A stretch of 14,227 nt of DNA from Clostridiales bacterium (GCA_014799485.1 JAAVHY010000026.1:1-14227), one strand, 5' to 3'; positions 5,952 to 13,013 are shown, counted from the stretch's first letter. A program made the numbers and translations. Notes: generated by a model not told the origin, from the sequence alone.

Positions 5952-6347
5952 ATGATCCGCCGATATATGACCCGCTTTATGGCGGGGCGCTACGGGGGGG
6001 ATCAGCTGAATCTGCTCCTCATCGCGCTGTATGTGATCCTCTATGTGGTCTTTTTGTTCACCAGGATGCTGATCTTTGAGGTGCTGGGCCTGATCCTCAT
6101 CATCCTCAGCCTGTACCGCTCCCTGTCCCGGGACCTGGAGCGCCGGAGGGCGGAGAACGCCCGCTTCCTCCAGGCGGTCCGGCCTGCCCTGCGCCGCTGG
6201 AACGCCTTCCGTACCCGGGCCCACGACAAGGAGCACCGCTACTTCAATTGCCCCAACTGCGGCCAGCGGATGCGGGTGCCCAGGGGAAAAGGGCGCATCA
6301 CCGTCCACTGCCGCTCCTGTGGCGCGGTGTTTGAGGAAAAGAGCTGA
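5952..6347 (+). CDS. Small membrane protein with C-terminal zinc ribbon, function unknown
   Basis: A 131-residue protein with two predicted membrane helices (about 19-37 and 40-56) and a basic Arg-rich cytoplasmic stretch (56-94). A C-terminal zinc ribbon has CPNC (Cys100, Cys103) and CRSC (Cys120, Cys123). The stretch between the Cys pairs, MRVPRGKGRITVHC, resembles the bacterial zinc-ribbon pattern in which C-P-x-C-x-x-x-x-R-V-P-x-G-x-G-x-I-x-V-x-C is repeated in many unnamed membrane proteins. The ribosome site AGGAGGTGA lies six bases before the ATG. The gene is monocistronic, with its own promoter and a strong terminator. I do not recognise a named family. A role in sensing or in binding RNA or protein at the membrane is only a guess. 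Confidence 0.8.
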   Translation: MIRRYMTRFMAGRYGGDQLNLLLIALYVILYVVFLFTRMLIFEVLGLILIILSLYRSLSRDLERRRAENARFLQAVRPALRRWNAFRTRAHDKEHRYFNCPNCGQRMRVPRGKGRITVHCRSCGAVFEEKS

Positions 6348-6386
6348 GCGCGTCCAATCCGAGCGTGACAACATACAAGAAAACAG

Positions 6387-6418
6387 AAGCTCCCCGCCGT
6401 CAGGCGGGGAGCTTTTTT
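6387..6418 (+). terminator. Strong bidirectional terminator between converging genes
   Basis: AAGCTCCCCGCC (6387-6398) pairs with GGCGGGGAGCTT (6403-6414) around a GTCA loop. The plus strand continues into six T (6413-6418). The minus strand continues into TCTGTTTTCTTG, so it can also end the SecB-like gene. A second small stem, GGCCCC/GGGGCC (6463-6478) followed by TTTT, lies just outside the SecB-like stop codon and may be an auxiliary plus-strand terminator. Confidence 0.9.
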
Positions 6419-6481
6419 GCTGTTTCAGCGCGCCGCCCCGGAAGCGCCTGGGCGGGCGCGGGGGCCCCGTCCGGGGCCTTT

Positions 6482-6889
6482 TCACTGCCCCGCGGGGTTG
6501 AGCACCACGTTGTCCCGGGTCATCTTCTGACGCAGCAGCTGGAAGGTGGGCATACCGCCGGCGGCGCACACCTGCTTGGCCAGCACCTCGGCGTAGGGGA
6601 AGAGCTGCTGGTAACACAGGACGTGGAAATCCCGCTTGTCCTCGCCGGTGATTTCGCCGGACACCTCGAAAATGCCCACCAGCTCCACGGAGACGAAGAA
6701 ACGGTGGTCGGGGGAATCGGTCTTGTCCTTCACGCACTGGTACAGCGTGGCCCGGCAGCGGGTGTTGTCCGGCGTGTAATTCACCGAAAAGGAAAAGCTG
6801 TTTTCCAGCTGGACCTGGCCGGAGGTCTCCAGCTTGTTGAAGAATTGAAGATCCTGAAGCTTGTAGGAGAGCATACTGAGCTGCGCCAT
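6482..6889 (-). CDS. SecB-like chaperone family protein
   Basis: A 135-residue protein I place in the SecB fold by pattern. A beta-strand-rich N-terminal half (VQLENSFSFSVNY, CRATLYQCV, HRFFVSVELVGIFEVSG) is followed by the SecB-like block CYQQLFPYAEVLAKQVCAAGGMPTFQL (about 92-118). That block matches the region of E. coli SecB where NILFPYARE is followed by a GTFPQLNL-like segment. Proteobacterial SecB is a tetramer that holds precursors unfolded for SecA. Gram-positive bacteria lack classical SecB, but SecB-like proteins occur there, some as chaperones of toxin-antitoxin systems. No toxin or antitoxin gene is adjacent, so a solitary chaperone is more likely. The start at 6889 follows GGAGGTG with good spacing. 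Promoter at 6928-6956. The family call rests on reading alone. Confidence 0.7.
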   Translation of the reverse strand: MAQLSMLSYKLQDLQFFNKLETSGQVQLENSFSFSVNYTPDNTRCRATLYQCVKDKTDSPDHRFFVSVELVGIFEVSGEITGEDKRDFHVLCYQQLFPYAEVLAKQVCAAGGMPTFQLLRQKMTRDNVVLNPAGQ

Positions 6890-6927
6890 GGGGCACCTCC
6901 AAATCGTTTTATCTTGTCTACAGACAG

Positions 6928-6956
6928 ATTATACCACGGATATTCCCCCGGCGCAA
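6928..6956 (-). promoter_or_regulatory. Promoter of the SecB-like gene
   Basis: Minus strand: -35 TTGCGC (6951-6956, weak), 17-base spacer, -10 TATAAT (6928-6933). Start near 6921. It is back-to-back with the promoter at 6962-6990, only 5 bases between the two -35 elements. Confidence 0.7.
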
Positions 6957-6961
6957 CGCCC

Positions 6962-6990
6962 TTGCCAAAACCGGGCGGGTCTGTTACAAT
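6962..6990 (+). promoter_or_regulatory. Promoter of the histidine-kinase-like gene
   Basis: TTGCCA (6962-6967), 17-base spacer, TACAAT (6985-6990), one mismatch in each element. Start near 6997. The Spo0A-box-like sites begin at 6999, at or just past the start, a position suited to repression. Confidence 0.75.
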
Positions 6991-6998
6991 GGGGGAAA

Positions 6999-7026
6999 TT
7001 CGACAAAATACGACACGGCTCGACAG
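6999..7026. promoter_or_regulatory. Three Spo0A-box-like sites at 10-base spacing
   Basis: CGACA occurs at 7001, 7011 and 7021. With flanks, the minus-strand forms are TGTCGAA (6999-7005, perfect match to the Spo0A box TGNCGAA), TGTCGTA (7009-7015, one mismatch) and TGTCGAG (7019-7025, one mismatch). The exact 10-base spacing puts all three on one face of the helix, as in multi-box Spo0A operators. They overlap the start of the kinase-like transcript and lie about 80-105 bases upstream of the SecB-like start. Confidence 0.6.
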
Positions 7027-7103
7027 GGGGGCGGAAGCCATTCCCAGGAGAGGCCGGGGGAAATCTGCATAGCATAAAGAAGAGCGGAAGGGGGCGCGAA
7101 ACG

Positions 7104-7886
7104 GTGGACAAAGAGCGGCTGGACTACGGGACGGCCCGCACGGCGGCGGAGCTGCGCCTCCAGCTGGCCCAGATGACGGCGGCCAGCCAGCTCCTGGAGC
7201 GGACGGCCGCAGACGAGAGGAGCCGGGACTGCCTGGCGGCGTTGAACCAGGGCATCTGCCGGATGCTGCGCATCGTGGGCCGGCTGGAGCTGTCCCTCCG
7301 CCTGGGCGGGGAGGAACCGCCCCGGCTGGAGCGCGTCCCCGTTGACCTGGCCCGGAGCACCCGGGAGCTGGGGGAGCGGCTGGCGGGTCTGCTGGCCTAC
7401 GCCGGGGTATCGCTGAAGGTGGACGCGCCGGAGCGCCTCCATGCCCAGGCGGACGAAGGGCTGGTGGAGCAGATGCTGATGGAGCTGGTGTCCAACGCCG
7501 CGAAAGCGGGCAAAAACGTGACGCTGGCCCTGGCCTGCCAGGGCGGGCAGGCGGTGTTTACCGTGGAGGACGACGGACCTGGGATCGACCCGGAACGGCT
7601 CCGATACCTGTTTTCCAGTGAAGAAGAGGCCGTGCCCGACTGGCGGCGCGGCGGCGTGGGGGTGGCGGTCGCCCGGCGGGTGGCGGCCCTCCACGGCGGG
7701 GCGCTGGTGGCGGGCTGCGCCCCGGGCAAGGGGCTGCGGGCGGTGGCGTCCATCCCCCTGGGCACGGCGGAGGGGGCGCTGCTGGAGACCCCGGCGCTGG
7801 CCTGGGACCGGGGGGGCTTCGACGAGGGGCTGGTGGCCCTCAGCGACCTGCTGCCCGCCCGGGCCTTTAGGCCGGAGGACGAATGA
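7104..7886 (+). CDS. Soluble histidine-kinase-like ATPase with a degenerate H-box
   Basis: A 260-residue cytosolic protein. The C-terminal half is a GHKL/HATPase_c domain: N-box EQMLMELVSNAAKAG (122-136), G1 box VEDDGPGID (154-162), G2 box GGVGVAVARRVAALHGG (183-199) and a GKGLRAVASIPLG end (208-220). The N-terminal helical part (about 8-67) resembles a dimerisation domain, but the expected S-H-E-L-R-x-P-L reads A-A-E-L-R-L-Q-L (14-21), so the phospho-accepting His is missing. No His occurs before residue 113. There is no membrane or sensor domain. GTG 7104 is chosen for its GGAAGGGGG ribosome site; the frame is open further left but runs through the promoter. A C-terminal acidic tail (about 235-260) is unassigned. 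It may bind ATP and a partner protein instead of starting a phosphorelay, as a Spo0B-like or anti-sigma-like factor. That is inference. Confidence 0.78.
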   Translation: MDKERLDYGTARTAAELRLQLAQMTAASQLLERTAADERSRDCLAALNQGICRMLRIVGRLELSLRLGGEEPPRLERVPVDLARSTRELGERLAGLLAYAGVSLKVDAPERLHAQADEGLVEQMLMELVSNAAKAGKNVTLALACQGGQAVFTVEDDGPGIDPERLRYLFSSEEEAVPDWRRGGVGVAVARRVAALHGGALVAGCAPGKGLRAVASIPLGTAEGALLETPALAWDRGGFDEGLVALSDLLPARAFRPEDE

Positions 7887-7922
7887 ACCGGGCGCCCCGG
7901 TACGTGGGGGTGTCCGAGTGAC

Positions 7923-7958
7923 AAGGGGGAAGGGGAAACCCTTCCCCCTTGACTTTTT
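7923..7958 (+). terminator. Intrinsic terminator after the kinase-like gene
   Basis: Perfect 12-pair stem (7923-7934 with 7939-7950) capped by a GAAA tetraloop, followed by GAC and five T. The last bases of the stem are also the first bases of the proS -35. Confidence 0.88.
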
Positions 7959-7977
7959 CCAGGTTTGGCAATACAAT
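7949..7977 (+). promoter_or_regulatory. Promoter of proS, fused to the preceding terminator
   Basis: TTGACT (7949-7954), 17-base spacer, TACAAT (7972-7977). The T-run of the terminator lies in the -35 and spacer. The predicted start near 7984 leaves a leader of only about 60 bases, too short for a T-box riboswitch. Confidence 0.8.
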
Positions 7978-8044
7978 ATTGTGCACTCCCCGCAAGGGTT
8001 AGGATATGGAGTTTCCCACATTAATATATAAAGGATTGAAAAAT

Positions 8045-9487
8045 ATGGCACAGGACAAAAACAAGCAGGTCAGCCAGATCACCGATATGGACGTGGACTT
8101 CGCCCAGTGGTACACCGACGTGTGTACCAAGGCGGAGCTGATCGACTACTCCAGCATCAAGGGGATGTTCATCTACCGCCCCTACGGCTACGCCATCTGG
8201 GAGAACTTCCAGCGCATCCTGGACGGGATGTTCAAGGCGACCGGCCATGAGAACGTCTACCTGCCCATGCTGATCCCCGAGTCCCTGCTCCAGAAGGAGA
8301 AGGACCACGTGGAGGGCTTCGCCCCCGAGTGCGCCTGGGTGACCTACGGCGGCAGCGAGAAGCTGGAGGAGCGTATGTGCATCCGGCCCACCTCCGAGAC
8401 CCTGTTCTGCGAGCACTACGCCCACGTCATCCACTCCCACCGGGACCTGCCCAAGCTGTACAACCAGTGGACCAGCGTGCTGCGCTGGGAGAAGACCAGC
8501 CGCCCCTTCCTGCGCCACCGGGAGTTTTTGTGGCAGGAGGGCCACACCATGCACGCCACCGCCGAGGAGGCCGTGGCCGAGACGGAGCGGATGCTGAACA
8601 TCTACGCCGACTTCTGCGAGAACTACCTGGCCATGCCGGTGGTGAAGGGCCGCAAGACGGAAAAGGAGAAGTTCTCCGGCGCCGAGGCCACCTATGCCGT
8701 GGAGTGCATGATGCACGACAAGAAGGCCCTCCAGGCGGGCACCTCCCACTACTTCGGGGACGGCTTCACCCGCGCCTTCGGCATCACCTTCGCGGGGAAG
8801 GACAACCTGCCCCACAACCCCTTCCAGACCTCCTGGGGGGTGTCCACCCGGCTGATCGGCGGCGTCATCATGACCCACGGGGACAACAACGGCCTGGTGC
8901 TGCCCCCCAAGATCGCCCCCATCCAGGTGGTGGTCATCCCCGTGGCCCAGCACAAGCAGGGCGTCATCGAGGCCAACGAGGCCGTGATGGAGCGGCTGAA
9001 GAAGGCGGGCTTCCGGGTGAAGATGGACGCGTCCGACAACTCCCCCGGCTGGAAGTTCGCCGAGTACGAGATGAAGGGCGTGCCCCTGCGGCTAGAGCTG
9101 GGCCCCAAGGACATGGAGAAAAACCAGTGCGTGCTGGCGCGCCGGGACAGCGGGGAGAAGTCCTTCGTCTCCCTGGACGGCATCGAGGACACCGTGGCCG
9201 GGATGCTGGAGGACATCCACACCGGGCTGTACGAGCGGGCCAGGAAGAACCTGGAGGACAACACCTACCCCTGCGCCACGCTGGAAGAGGTCAAGGAGAA
9301 GATGGCCGACCGGGGCGGCTTCGCCAAGACCATGTGGTGCGGCGGGCTGGAGTGCGAGCTGAAGATGAAGGAGGAGGCGGGGGTATCCTCCCGGTGCATC
9401 CCTTTCAAGCAGGAGCGCCTGGGCGACGTGTGCGCCTGCTGCGGCAAGCCCGCCAAGCATATGGTCTACTGGGGCGTGGCATACTGA
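8045..9487 (+). CDS. proS: Prolyl-tRNA synthetase, archaeal/eukaryotic-type
   Basis: Class II synthetase that activates proline with ATP and charges tRNA-Pro. The 480-residue length and layout match the archaeal/eukaryotic-type (short) ProRS, without the editing insertion of the E. coli type. Visible motifs include [19 protein letters not shown] (42-60, motif 1 region), RPTSET (114-119), RWE...[18 protein letters not shown] (147-170, motif 2), and [26 protein letters not shown] (motif 3 region). The HGTP anticodon-binding domain begins around IQVVVIPV. The C-terminal zinc-binding domain has cysteines in MWCGGLEC and CACCGK, and the chain ends in Tyr, as is usual for this type. ATG 8045 is chosen because AAAGGA lies 9 bases upstream; an in-frame ATG at 8006 has only a poorly spaced site. 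This ProRS type is found in many Clostridia. Confidence 0.95.
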   Translation: MAQDKNKQVSQITDMDVDFAQWYTDVCTKAELIDYSSIKGMFIYRPYGYAIWENFQRILDGMFKATGHENVYLPMLIPESLLQKEKDHVEGFAPECAWVTYGGSEKLEERMCIRPTSETLFCEHYAHVIHSHRDLPKLYNQWTSVLRWEKTSRPFLRHREFLWQEGHTMHATAEEAVAETERMLNIYADFCENYLAMPVVKGRKTEKEKFSGAEATYAVECMMHDKKALQAGTSHYFGDGFTRAFGITFAGKDNLPHNPFQTSWGVSTRLIGGVIMTHGDNNGLVLPPKIAPIQVVVIPVAQHKQGVIEANEAVMERLKKAGFRVKMDASDNSPGWKFAEYEMKGVPLRLELGPKDMEKNQCVLARRDSGEKSFVSLDGIEDTVAGMLEDIHTGLYERARKNLEDNTYPCATLEEVKEKMADRGGFAKTMWCGGLECELKMKEEAGVSSRCIPFKQERLGDVCACCGKPAKHMVYWGVAY

Positions 9488-9512
9488 AAACCGAGCGGCC
9501 CGAGGCTTTTCG

Positions 9513-9543
9513 CGCCGCCCCGCGCCAGCGGGGCGGCGTTTGT
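9513..9543 (+). terminator. Intrinsic terminator after proS
   Basis: CGCCGCCCCGC (9513-9523) pairs perfectly with GCGGGGCGGCG (9528-9538) around a GCCA loop, followed by TTTGT. It sits 25 bases past the proS stop and separates proS from the S10 operon. Confidence 0.85.
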
Positions 9544-9618
9544 CTATGTTGCACAGATGCTTTTTCGCGAAAAGGCCCAAAACCGTGAAAAAACTTTGGA
9601 CTTTGAGTAAAAAAGTGC

Positions 9619-9648
9619 TTGACTTCCAGGGGATGCCTGTTGTACAAT
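9619..9648 (+). promoter_or_regulatory. Promoter of the S10 ribosomal-protein operon
   Basis: TTGACT (9619-9624), 18-base spacer, TACAAT (9643-9648). An A-rich tract (9609-9614) lies just upstream of the -35. Start near 9655, giving a leader of about 400 bases before rpsJ. Confidence 0.8.
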
Positions 9649-9654
9649 AATCAA

Positions 9655-10039
9655 GCGCCTGTCAAGGGCGCACTGCGATGATGCGGGAGATTGCTCGCGC
9701 AAGCGAGGTAACTTCCGCGGAGTATGTCCGTAAGATCGGGCGGCTGAGAGATCCATTCCACGGCGTATATCGCCCTGGGTGGGTAGAACCGGCCAGCTTT
9801 GCGCCGGTTTTATTCATGCCGGGGAGTGATACGCACGGAAACGTGGATTGAGAATCACTCACCCGTACGAAGAAGCGACCGAGCCGTCGTGAGCAGCGCG
9901 GATGGACTGAAGCAAGGGCAAAAGCCCAGGGCTCACTAAAGTGTGGCCGGGTTTTGCCCGAGTCGGAGGGAAGCCGCGCGTCGCGAACAGGCGAGGCGTG
10001 ACAAGGACGCAGTTCCATTAACGTCAACTTCGTATGTTC
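9655..10039 (+). ncRNA. Long structured leader of the S10 operon (autoregulation candidate)
   Basis: No credible ORF lies in this stretch. I see several helices. A 7-pair stem (9683-9689 with 9712-9718) encloses CTCGC-GCAA-GCGAG (9694-9707). A helix pairs GGGCG (9738-9742) with CGCCC (9771-9775). A terminator-like stem lies at 9787-9811. A 7-pair stem GAGTGAT/ATCACTC (9824-9830 with 9854-9860) has an inner CACG-GAAA-CGTG. The segment GGGCAAAA (9916-9923) can pair locally with GCCC (9924-9927) or with TTTTGCCC (9952-9959). In E. coli, L4 binds the S10 leader and controls the operon; a similar role here is inference from position. It may match a known ribosomal-protein leader motif that I cannot identify by eye. 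Confidence 0.6.
9787..9813 (+). terminator. Terminator-like hairpin inside the S10 leader
   Basis: AACCGGC (9787-9793) pairs with GCCGGTT (9803-9809) around a 9-base loop and runs into TTTTATT. It lies about 135 bases after the predicted start and 240 before rpsJ, so it can only serve as an attenuator or as the end of a short leader RNA. Confidence 0.55.
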
Positions 10040-10053
10040 AAGGAGGAAACACA

Positions 10054-10368
10054 ATGGCAGCTCAGAAAGAAATGATCCGCATCCGGCTGAAGGCTTACGA
10101 CCATCAGCTCATCGACCAGGCCGGCGAGAAGATCGTAGACACCGCCAAGCGCAGCGGCGCCGCCGTCTCCGGCCCCATCCCCCTGCCCACCAAGAAGGAG
10201 ATCGTCACCATCCTGCGCTCCCCCCACAAGTATAAGGACAGCCGCGAGCAGTTCGAGCGCCGCACCCACAAGCGGCTCATCGACGTCATCAAGCCCTCCC
10301 CCAAGACCGTGGAGGCCCTGATGGCCCTCGAGCTCCCGGCGGGTGTTGAGATCGAGATCAAGCTGTAA
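10054..10368 (+). CDS. rpsJ: 30S ribosomal protein S10
   Basis: A 104-residue protein beginning [20 protein letters not shown], with the S10 signature around [20 protein letters not shown] and [17 protein letters not shown]10 is part of the small-subunit head, and as NusE it also joins the NusB antitermination complex. ATG 10054 follows AAGGAGG by seven bases. The frame is open further left to 9943, but that part belongs to the leader RNA. It is the first gene of the S10 operon, followed by an unusually long 125-base gap before rplC. Confidence 0.97.
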   Translation: MAAQKEMIRIRLKAYDHQLIDQAGEKIVDTAKRSGAAVSGPIPLPTKKEIVTILRSPHKYKDSREQFERRTHKRLIDVIKPSPKTVEALMALELPAGVEIEIKL

Positions 10369-10394
10369 TCTCACCCAATTTTGTTTGCACCGCA

Positions 10395-10418
10395 GCTCAC
10401 CGCGTTACTGAGGTGAGC
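10395..10418 (+). other. Hairpin between rpsJ and rplC
   Basis: GCTCACC (10395-10401) pairs with GGTGAGC (10412-10418) around a 10-base loop in the 125-base gap. No T-tract follows, so it is probably not a terminator. It could be an RNA processing or translational-control element. Genes further down the operon are 1-20 bases apart. Confidence 0.4.
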
Positions 10419-10493
10419 GGGTCATGTCAGCGGAGCAATGGGAGCCAATGCCCAACTACGTTGACCAATAACCTTAAACAAGGAGGAATACAC

Positions 10494-11219
10494 ATGGAAA
10501 AGGCCATCATCGGCAAGAAGGTGGGTATGACCCAGATCTTCGACGAAGCCGGTAAGGTCATCCCGGTCACCGTCATCCAGGCGGGTCCCTGCACCGTGGT
10601 GCAGAAGAAGACCGAGGAAAAGGACGGCTACACCGCCGTCCAGCTGGGCTTCGATGAAGTCCCGGAGAAGAAGCTGTCCAAGCCCGAGGCGGGCCACAGC
10701 AAGAAGGCCGGCAAGTGCCTGCGGGTGCTCAAGGAGTTCAAGCTGGACAACGCCGCCGAGCTGAACGTGGGCGACGAGCTCACCGCCACCGTGTTCGCCC
10801 CCGGCGACCGCGTGGACATCACCGGCATCAGCAAGGGCCACGGCTATCAGGGCGTGGTCAAGCGCCACGGCTTCGCCGTCAAGCGCAACACCCACGGCGG
10901 CGGCCCCGTCCACCGTCATCAGGGCTCCCTGGGTTCGGGCACCGATCCCAGCCGGATCTTCAAGGGCCACAAGGGCGCCGGCCAGATGGGCGACGTGCAG
11001 GTCACCGTCATGAACCTGGACGTGGTCCAGGTGGATGAAGAGCTGGGCGTCATCGCCGTGCGCGGCGCGGTACCCGGCCCCCGGGGCGGCGTGGTCGCCC
11101 TGCGCACCAGCGCCAAGAAGCTGGCCGAGAAGCACACCGCCGAGGGCACCGGGCGCGTCAACCCGCAGAAGCAGTCCGCCCGTGTCAACCCGCAGAAGGC
11201 CTCTGCGCGTAACAAGTGA
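10494..11219 (+). CDS. rplC: 50S ribosomal protein L3 with extended C-terminal tail
   Basis: A 241-residue protein starting MEKAIIGKKVGMTQIFDEAG. It has the L3 signature FKGHKGAGQMG (156-166), which reaches toward the peptidyl-transferase centre, and the conserved HGYQGVVKRHGF (116-127). The ribosome site AAGGAGG is 7-8 bases before the ATG. The core ends near residue 210, the family's usual length. The last 30 or so residues are an extra basic tail with a tandem repeat RVNPQKQSA (221-229) and RVNPQKASA (230-238), then RNK. Surface exposure of the tail is likely but not shown. Confidence 0.97.
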   Translation: MEKAIIGKKVGMTQIFDEAGKVIPVTVIQAGPCTVVQKKTEEKDGYTAVQLGFDEVPEKKLSKPEAGHSKKAGKCLRVLKEFKLDNAAELNVGDELTATVFAPGDRVDITGISKGHGYQGVVKRHGFAVKRNTHGGGPVHRHQGSLGSGTDPSRIFKGHKGAGQMGDVQVTVMNLDVVQVDEELGVIAVRGAVPGPRGGVVALRTSAKKLAEKHTAEGTGRVNPQKQSARVNPQKASARNK

Positions 11220-11237
11220 GAAAGGAGAGAATGACAA

Positions 11238-11852
11238 ATGCCTAAAGCGAACCTTTACAATATGGCCGGTAAGCAGATCGGCGAGGTCGAGCTCTCCGAG
11301 GCCATCTTCGGCATCGAGCCCAACCAGTACGTGGTCCACGACGTGGTCAAGAACCACCTGGCCAACTGCCGTCAGGGCACCCAGAGCAGCCTGACCCGGG
11401 CGGAAGTGTCCGGCGGCGGTAAGAAGCCCTGGCGCCAGAAGGGCACCGGCCGCGCCCGTCAGGGCTCCACCCGGGCTCCCCAGTGGACCCACGGCGGCAT
11501 CGTGTTCGCCCCCAAGCCCCGCACCTACCGGTACACCCTCAACAAGAAGGTGCGCCGCCTGGCCCTGAAGTCCGCCCTGTCCTCCAAGGCCTCCGCCGGG
11601 AACGTCCTGGTGGTGGATAAGCTGGAGATGGGCGAGATCAAGACCAAGACCTTCCAGGGCTTCCTCAACGCTGTGGAGTCCAAGAAGGCCGTGGTGGTCA
11701 CCAGCGACTCCAACGTGGTGCTGTCCGCCCGGAACATCCCCGGCATCGTGACCAGCCCCGCCAACCTCATCAACGTCTACGACATCGTCAACGCCAACCA
11801 GGTCATCATCGACCAGGCTGCGCTGGCCGCCATCGAGGAGGTGTTCGCCTGA
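11238..11852 (+). CDS. rplD: 50S ribosomal protein L4
   Basis: A 204-residue protein starting [20 protein letters not shown]. The long basic loop that lines the exit tunnel reads [23 protein letters not shown] (about 59-81), and the globular end is LVVDKLEM...[12 protein letters not shown]. The site AAAGGAG lies about 10 bases before the ATG. L4 is the usual autogenous regulator of S10 operons in E. coli, which matters for the leader upstream of rpsJ. The stop codon overlaps the rplW start (TGATG). Confidence 0.97.
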   Translation: MPKANLYNMAGKQIGEVELSEAIFGIEPNQYVVHDVVKNHLANCRQGTQSSLTRAEVSGGGKKPWRQKGTGRARQGSTRAPQWTHGGIVFAPKPRTYRYTLNKKVRRLALKSALSSKASAGNVLVVDKLEMGEIKTKTFQGFLNAVESKKAVVVTSDSNVVLSARNIPGIVTSPANLINVYDIVNANQVIIDQAALAAIEEVFA

Positions 11853-12148
11853 TGAAGACCGCATACGATATCATCAAGCGCCCCATCATCACCGAGCAGT
11901 CCATGGCCGCCGCCACTGAGAAGAAGTACACCTTCGAGGTGGCCAAGGACGCCAACAAGATCGAGATCGCCAAGGCGTGCGAGGAGATCTTCGGCGTGAA
12001 GGTGGCCAAGGTCAACACCCTGAACATGCAGGGCAAGGCCAAGCGCATGGGCCGCTATCCCGAGGGGCGCCGCCCCCACTGGAAAAAGGCGATGATCACC
12101 CTCACCGCCGATTCCAAGACCATCGAGTTCTTCGAAGGCATGGTGTAA
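11852..12148 (+). CDS. rplW: 50S ribosomal protein L23
   Basis: A 98-residue protein with the L23 pattern: [10 protein letters not shown] near the N-terminus, [35 protein letters not shown], and a central [20 protein letters not shown]23 sits at the exit-tunnel mouth and is the docking site for trigger factor and SRP. The start shares one base with the rplD stop, and its ribosome site GGAGGTG (11837-11843) lies inside rplD, so translation is coupled. Confidence 0.97.
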   Translation: MKTAYDIIKRPIITEQSMAAATEKKYTFEVAKDANKIEIAKACEEIFGVKVAKVNTLNMQGKAKRMGRYPEGRRPHWKKAMITLTADSKTIEFFEGMV

Positions 12149-12163
12149 GGAGGAGAAAAGAGA

Positions 12164-12997
12164 ATGGCTATCAAGACTTATAAGCCCACGACGCCCTCCC
12201 GCCGCCACATGACCGTGTCCGCCTTCGAGGGCATCGACAAGAAGGCCAAGCCGGAGCGTTCGCTGCTGGAGAGCCTGAAGAAGCACGCCGGCCGCAACAG
12301 CTACGGCCGCATCACCGTCCGCCACCGCGGCGGCGGCAACAAGAAGAAGTACCGCGTCATCGACTTCAAGCGGGACAAGGCGGGCAAGGCCACTGTGATC
12401 AACCTCCAGTACGACCCCAACCGCTCCGCCAACATCGCCCTCATCGAGTATGAGGACGGCGAGCGCCGCTATATCCTGGCCCCCGTGGGGCTGAAGGCCG
12501 GCAGCGTCGTCACCACCGGCTCCGGCGCGGACATCCTGCCCGGCAACGCGATGCCCATCGCCGAGATCCCCGTGGGCGAAGTGATCCACTGCATCGAGCT
12601 CTACCCCGGCAAGGGCGCCCAGCTGGTGCGCTCCGCCGGCACCGCCGCCCAGCTGATGGCCAAGGAGAACGGCATGGCCCAGGTGCGCCTGCCCTCCGGC
12701 GAGGTCCGTCTGGTCCGCGAGAACTGCCTGGCCACCATCGGCCAGGTGGGCAACACCGACTGGGCCAACATCCACATCGGCAAGGCCGGCCGCAAGCGCC
12801 ACATGGGCTGGCGTCCCACCGTGCGCGGTTCCGTCATGAACCCCAACGACCACCCCCACGGCGGCGGCGAAGGCAAGAGCCCCGTTGGCCGTCCCGGCCC
12901 TGTGACCCCCTGGGGCAAGCCCGCCCTGGGTTACAAGACCCGCAAGAAGAAGAACCGCACCGACAAGTTCATTGTCCGGCGCCGCAACGGTAAGTAA
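12164..12997 (+). CDS. rplB: 50S ribosomal protein L2
   Basis: A 277-residue protein starting [19 protein letters not shown], of usual length. It has the RNA-binding core [16 protein letters not shown], the [20 protein letters not shown] stretch, and the signature [19 protein letters not shown] containing the conserved histidine near the peptidyl-transferase centre. AAGGAGG lies ten bases before the ATG. Nothing unusual is seen. Confidence 0.98.
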   Translation: MAIKTYKPTTPSRRHMTVSAFEGIDKKAKPERSLLESLKKHAGRNSYGRITVRHRGGGNKKKYRVIDFKRDKAGKATVINLQYDPNRSANIALIEYEDGERRYILAPVGLKAGSVVTTGSGADILPGNAMPIAEIPVGEVIHCIELYPGKGAQLVRSAGTAAQLMAKENGMAQVRLPSGEVRLVRENCLATIGQVGNTDWANIHIGKAGRKRHMGWRPTVRGSVMNPNDHPHGGGEGKSPVGRPGPVTPWGKPALGYKTRKKKNRTDKFIVRRRNGK

Positions 12998-13013
12998 GGA
13001 GGGAGTGTAACAG

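Noticed and set aside
5950..6902. A 330-codon leftward frame over the zinc-ribbon and SecB-like genes
   Set aside because: It crosses the strong convergent terminator and has no recognisable domains. The SecB-like and zinc-ribbon frames have clear starts and motifs.
6888..7103. An N-terminal extension of the kinase-like gene starting at 6888
   Set aside because: It would run through both divergent promoters and the Spo0A-box-like sites. GTG 7104 has a ribosome site and the domain begins there.
8021..8953. A long leftward frame opposite proS, and a 419-codon plus-frame overlapping proS
   Set aside because: Both overlap proS, whose synthetase motifs fix the true frame. The alternatives are low-complexity translations.
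9774..9812. GGGTGGGTAGAACC before a terminator-like stem in the S10 leader, recalling a T-box
   Set aside because: The T-box core needs a contiguous GGGTGG-N-ACCGCG-type bulge and a long stem I with a specifier. The spacing is wrong, the leader up to the stem is short, and ribosomal-protein operons are not T-box targets.
10422..11864. A 480-codon leftward frame opposite rplC-rplD, and similar long leftward frames opposite rplW-rpsS and rplV-rpsC
   Set aside because: They are antisense shadows caused by GC-rich codon use in ribosomal-protein genes. Their sequences are Val/Leu/Gly/Asp-rich with no family pattern and no ribosome sites.
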